From contig QNQO01001163.1 in the NCBI GenBank assembly GCA_003290165.1, positions 1 through 64,000 on the forward strand: 64,000 nt of DNA, in the 5' to 3' direction. The notes beneath the pieces are model-generated. The model saw only the letters and a program-made list of their open reading frames with translations. It searched no databases and was not told the DNA's origin. Every line of letters starts with the position of its first letter. Within the stretch, counting starts at the first letter, position 1. Positions 61,006 to 64,000 of this stretch are shown piece after piece. This DNA comes from Berberis thunbergii (lineage: Eukaryota; Streptophyta; Magnoliopsida; Ranunculales; Berberidaceae). Position numbers and translations under genes: made by a program.

Positions 61006-64000
61006 CTCATGGTGTAAAATTAGTGAGATATGAAAACATTTCAATCACCATTTAGAGCGTACTAGAAGTGTATCTCTCAAGTCCTGCATATTCTGGTTTG
61101 GTTCATATACAAAATGAAGCATGAAGTAGGAATGTAAAATGTCTTGAATGTTTGCCTGAAGATGAGAATAGTCAAATTGTTGTAATGTAGCACAATTTTT
61201 TGAAGCATATTGATTGTTGGCATGTAAAAGGAAAGTGGATGAAAGCATCCAATACTTTCAGATATAACTTGTGAATAGTTGCTTGTGTAGACCTACATAA
61301 TTTTGCAATGTCATTATTTAAGAAAGAGACTTGTGCCAAGACATCCATACAAGTGTTCTGATAAGATGACATATCCTCATATTTTAGTTTCTCAAATTTG
61401 TAAATGTATTATTTATTTGTTTCTGCATAGTTACGCTCTTGCAGTAAAGTAATCTCAAGGCATTTCTAATAAGAACACTTATTTGATGCTTGCTTATGGG
61501 TCCCATCATAGACCTTACATTCATCCCCCTCTTCCACCCACCACCTTCTATTTTTCACTCAATTGCCAATCACCTTGATTCATACAAACAATTAAGAAGA
61601 CGAAAAGGGTTTTATTTAGCCTCTTAACCAAGTTAGAGATTTGACTTTCTTGAAAACCTTTTGCATTTCACAAAATCCAGACCTTTTATTAGATTAAGTG
61701 GCAAAAACAAACATCCCCGTTATATATAATGCTTAAATACCTTCAAATACATTTAGATATCTTTGAATGAAGTAAAAAAGGAAAAAAAAAAAAAAACTGA
61801 AAATAGAACCTTGAATGTTTTTTTTTCCAAGTCTCCAACATTTTGTTTGATACAACTTGTAGATGCACTAATAGGTCAGGTATTGGTATGTATATTTCTG
61901 CGACACGAAAGAGAGGCCTCATGATATGTATCGTGATCATAATATGTACCAAACATACTATATTTATGATGTAAGCGGGTAACTGATTAATATAATTTGT
62001 ATTTGGGCCAGATATAATAAAGTCCATATTAGTTAGAGCATTAGCTAAGGTAGGGTTAGGGTTAGTTTACTAGTCAAAGAAGTTACTAAGCTTATAAATA
62101 AGACATAAGTTTAAACATTGTAGTTGGTTTTGATTGATTGTTCTTCTATTTATCTCTTTAGGGTTTATCGTATTGCTACTTTTAGCTTTAGTTTAGTGTA
62201 GAAATCATCATACTGTTTCAACTTTCAACTCTATGGCTAAGATGATGACTTCCAAAGGATATACATACGTAAATACAAAATGATGAACATCATATAAAAA
62301 GCTTTTGAACAACCCACCAACATCATAGATGTTCCGTTAATTTTAATCATACTATTGTCAATATGTATGGGTTACTTTAATATTCTTTATAGTCAAGAGT
62401 TCTTCAATATTCCTCTTTCCAAAATGCATTGCCTCAATGCAAGGCGGTTGTTGGGTGAACTAAGGCTTGTAAACCTTATGAAGAGCTGACAAGGCTTATG
62501 CCTCAGATAAGTGAAGCCTACGATTTGAAACATAAGTTTGGAGGCAGAATGAAGCTCATGCCCTTGCCCAAAAAATAGGTTTCCATGTATGCTTGAACTC
62601 TAAACTTATGATTATTTTGTGTGTTTTCCTATTTTTCTATGATTTATGAGTAATGACTACTATTTTACTACATGTTTTAAGAGCTTTAGAGATAGAGATA
62701 CTAAGATTTGTTTGGTTATGGCTAGTGATTGTGTTATGACTTTATAGTTATACATGAATATGTTATATACATATATGTATCTTTTTATACTTATTTTATT
62801 TGACTTTCATGACAACTCAACATAGGGGATAAAAGTGCCAGTATACAATTGCATCTTTAATAACTTGGGTTCAAAATTTAATCCGATGTGCTTAAGAAAC
62901 AAAATTTAGGTATAATAAAATTTTGAAAAACACAAACATATTTTATATATTTATTTGAGATTCTATGCTTTTAATGTTTTGCATGTTAGAATCTATGGAA
63001 AATAATTATTTGATATTTTAGTGACTAGTTATCATCAACAACATGAAAGCATAAAAAAAACAAATAGAAAGGAAAGGCTAAGCAGCTCATATCACACCAA
63101 CTTATCCGTAACGAGAGAATTTGTATTAAAAACAACCTAATGCATTTGTTAATTTCAAATCAAAAAGTTTTGAGCACAAATCAAAACCTTGCCATCTCGG
63201 TAGATCAATGCAGATGCTTTAATGAATGCTACAGCTTGATACCTGAACATACACAAATAGAAACACAATGAATACTTCAGCCAAACTTCTAGGATAAAGA
63301 AAACAAAGGGTAGCCAAACAATAACATGTGATATGGTAAACACGTCATTGGGCAATCATAAGAATAGTTGTCACCACAACAACCTCATGTCTCTACTCTG
63401 TATTACAATTTTAAATAAAAATCGGAAGTTAAGGGATATTTGGGTTGGAGGAGAGAGAGAGAGTTTGGTAAAGATGATGTAATGGCGTGTTAGTTTTGTT
63501 CTTATTCCTTATCAGCTAAAATTGGGTTTCTTAATAATATTTGGGTTCATTGAAGAATTCCTGTCATTTTTGTTGTTGTTGTAGACGTTCAGTTGTTGTC
63601 ATTGAGCATTCGTATTTCAATCAAGAAGCCTCAACTCAAAGAGAAAACACGTTTTGATTTTAATACCTAACTAATAAGACATGTAATGGTTTACTGGCGA
63701 GGAAAAATATATGGTGACTAAGCTAAAGAGGAAATATAGATGGTGACTAAGTTAAAGTGAAGAACTAGAATCATCTTGGATGCATAACCTGAAACTTTTG
63801 CATACTGTTTTAACTAGAGATGAAAGAAAGGATGGATGAGCATGCAAGAAAAAACTCATCAAAAGTAATCTCTAATACTTTATGTGCTAGTTACCCGAGG
63901 TTAAGGAAAGCTTAATTGAGAGGCACAAGGTGGTGGTGAGGTTCCACGAAAGCATATTTGGGATGTGAACGAGTGAGCTAGATGATCATTAACACCAAAT
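61006..64000. other. AT-rich tail, nothing recognised
   Basis: No exon, transposon terminus or RNA gene could be supported on either strand. It may be the interior of element D or flanking DNA. A TAGTG-type right end of D was looked for and not seen. Confidence 0.5.

Overview
The window is repeat-dominated nuclear DNA of a flowering plant, probably a eudicot. Introns have GT/AG ends. Recognisable host exons match plant-specific families (MOR1, HEMERA/pTAC12, Lambda GST, STY kinases, PMT methyltransferases, plant RDRs). The transposons are CACTA (En/Spm), hAT, Copia and Gypsy/Tat types. I see no complete ordinary host gene, no tRNA or rRNA gene and no CRISPR array.

Layout. Positions 1-1027: 5' end of a minus-strand Copia element (gag start, tRNA-Met primer site, LTR). 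1195-1770: decayed plus-strand Copia gag/protease. 1815-3700: small LTR element remnant. 4066-22725: CACTA element A, complete, with terminal CACTA...TAGTG and target duplication CAT. It holds a decayed TNP2 gene, a decayed Transposase_24 gene and exons of at least seven host genes. 22726-22956: hAT-like end. 23212-32905: Gypsy/Tat-type LTR element without recognisable pol, with an antisense ORF and internal tandem repeats. 33340-34313: decayed Copia reverse transcriptase, minus strand.

Positions 34396-61005 are a nest of CACTA elements. D is the oldest; its left end is at 34396 and resumes at 60696. C (34459-60695, duplication TAT, inverted) sits in D. B (40122-57057, duplication CCA) sits in C, exactly inside a MOR1-like exon that C had captured. 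A 1.95-kb hAT element (43349-45295, duplication ATCCCAAT) sits in B. Removing B and one CCA copy rejoins the MOR1 reading frame. B keeps an intact 4-exon Transposase_24-type gene (467 codons) but has lost TNP2. A keeps most of TNP2 but with frameshifts.

The most striking property is gene capture. A, B and C carry exon-intron pieces of about 18 recognisable host genes: MBF1, pyruvate kinase, HASPP28, lipase, cysteine synthase, amino-acid permease and P5A ATPase in A; 2-ODD, RDR, AP-3 mu, HEMERA, Raf-like kinase and PMT methyltransferase in B; EHD, MOR1, DEAH helicase, cullin and Lambda GST in C. Every one reads in the same direction as its carrier element, including C, which is inverted. Introns are kept, so capture was at DNA level. 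A conserved pyrimidine-rich left arm ending in a CAG|GTA splice donor could give the promoter and first exon of chimeric transcripts. The ends carry dense arrays of a palindromic CCACGG/AAACCGTTGC repeat.

The DNA after 61005 is AT-rich with nothing recognisable. All homology calls are from reading the sequence; no database search was run.
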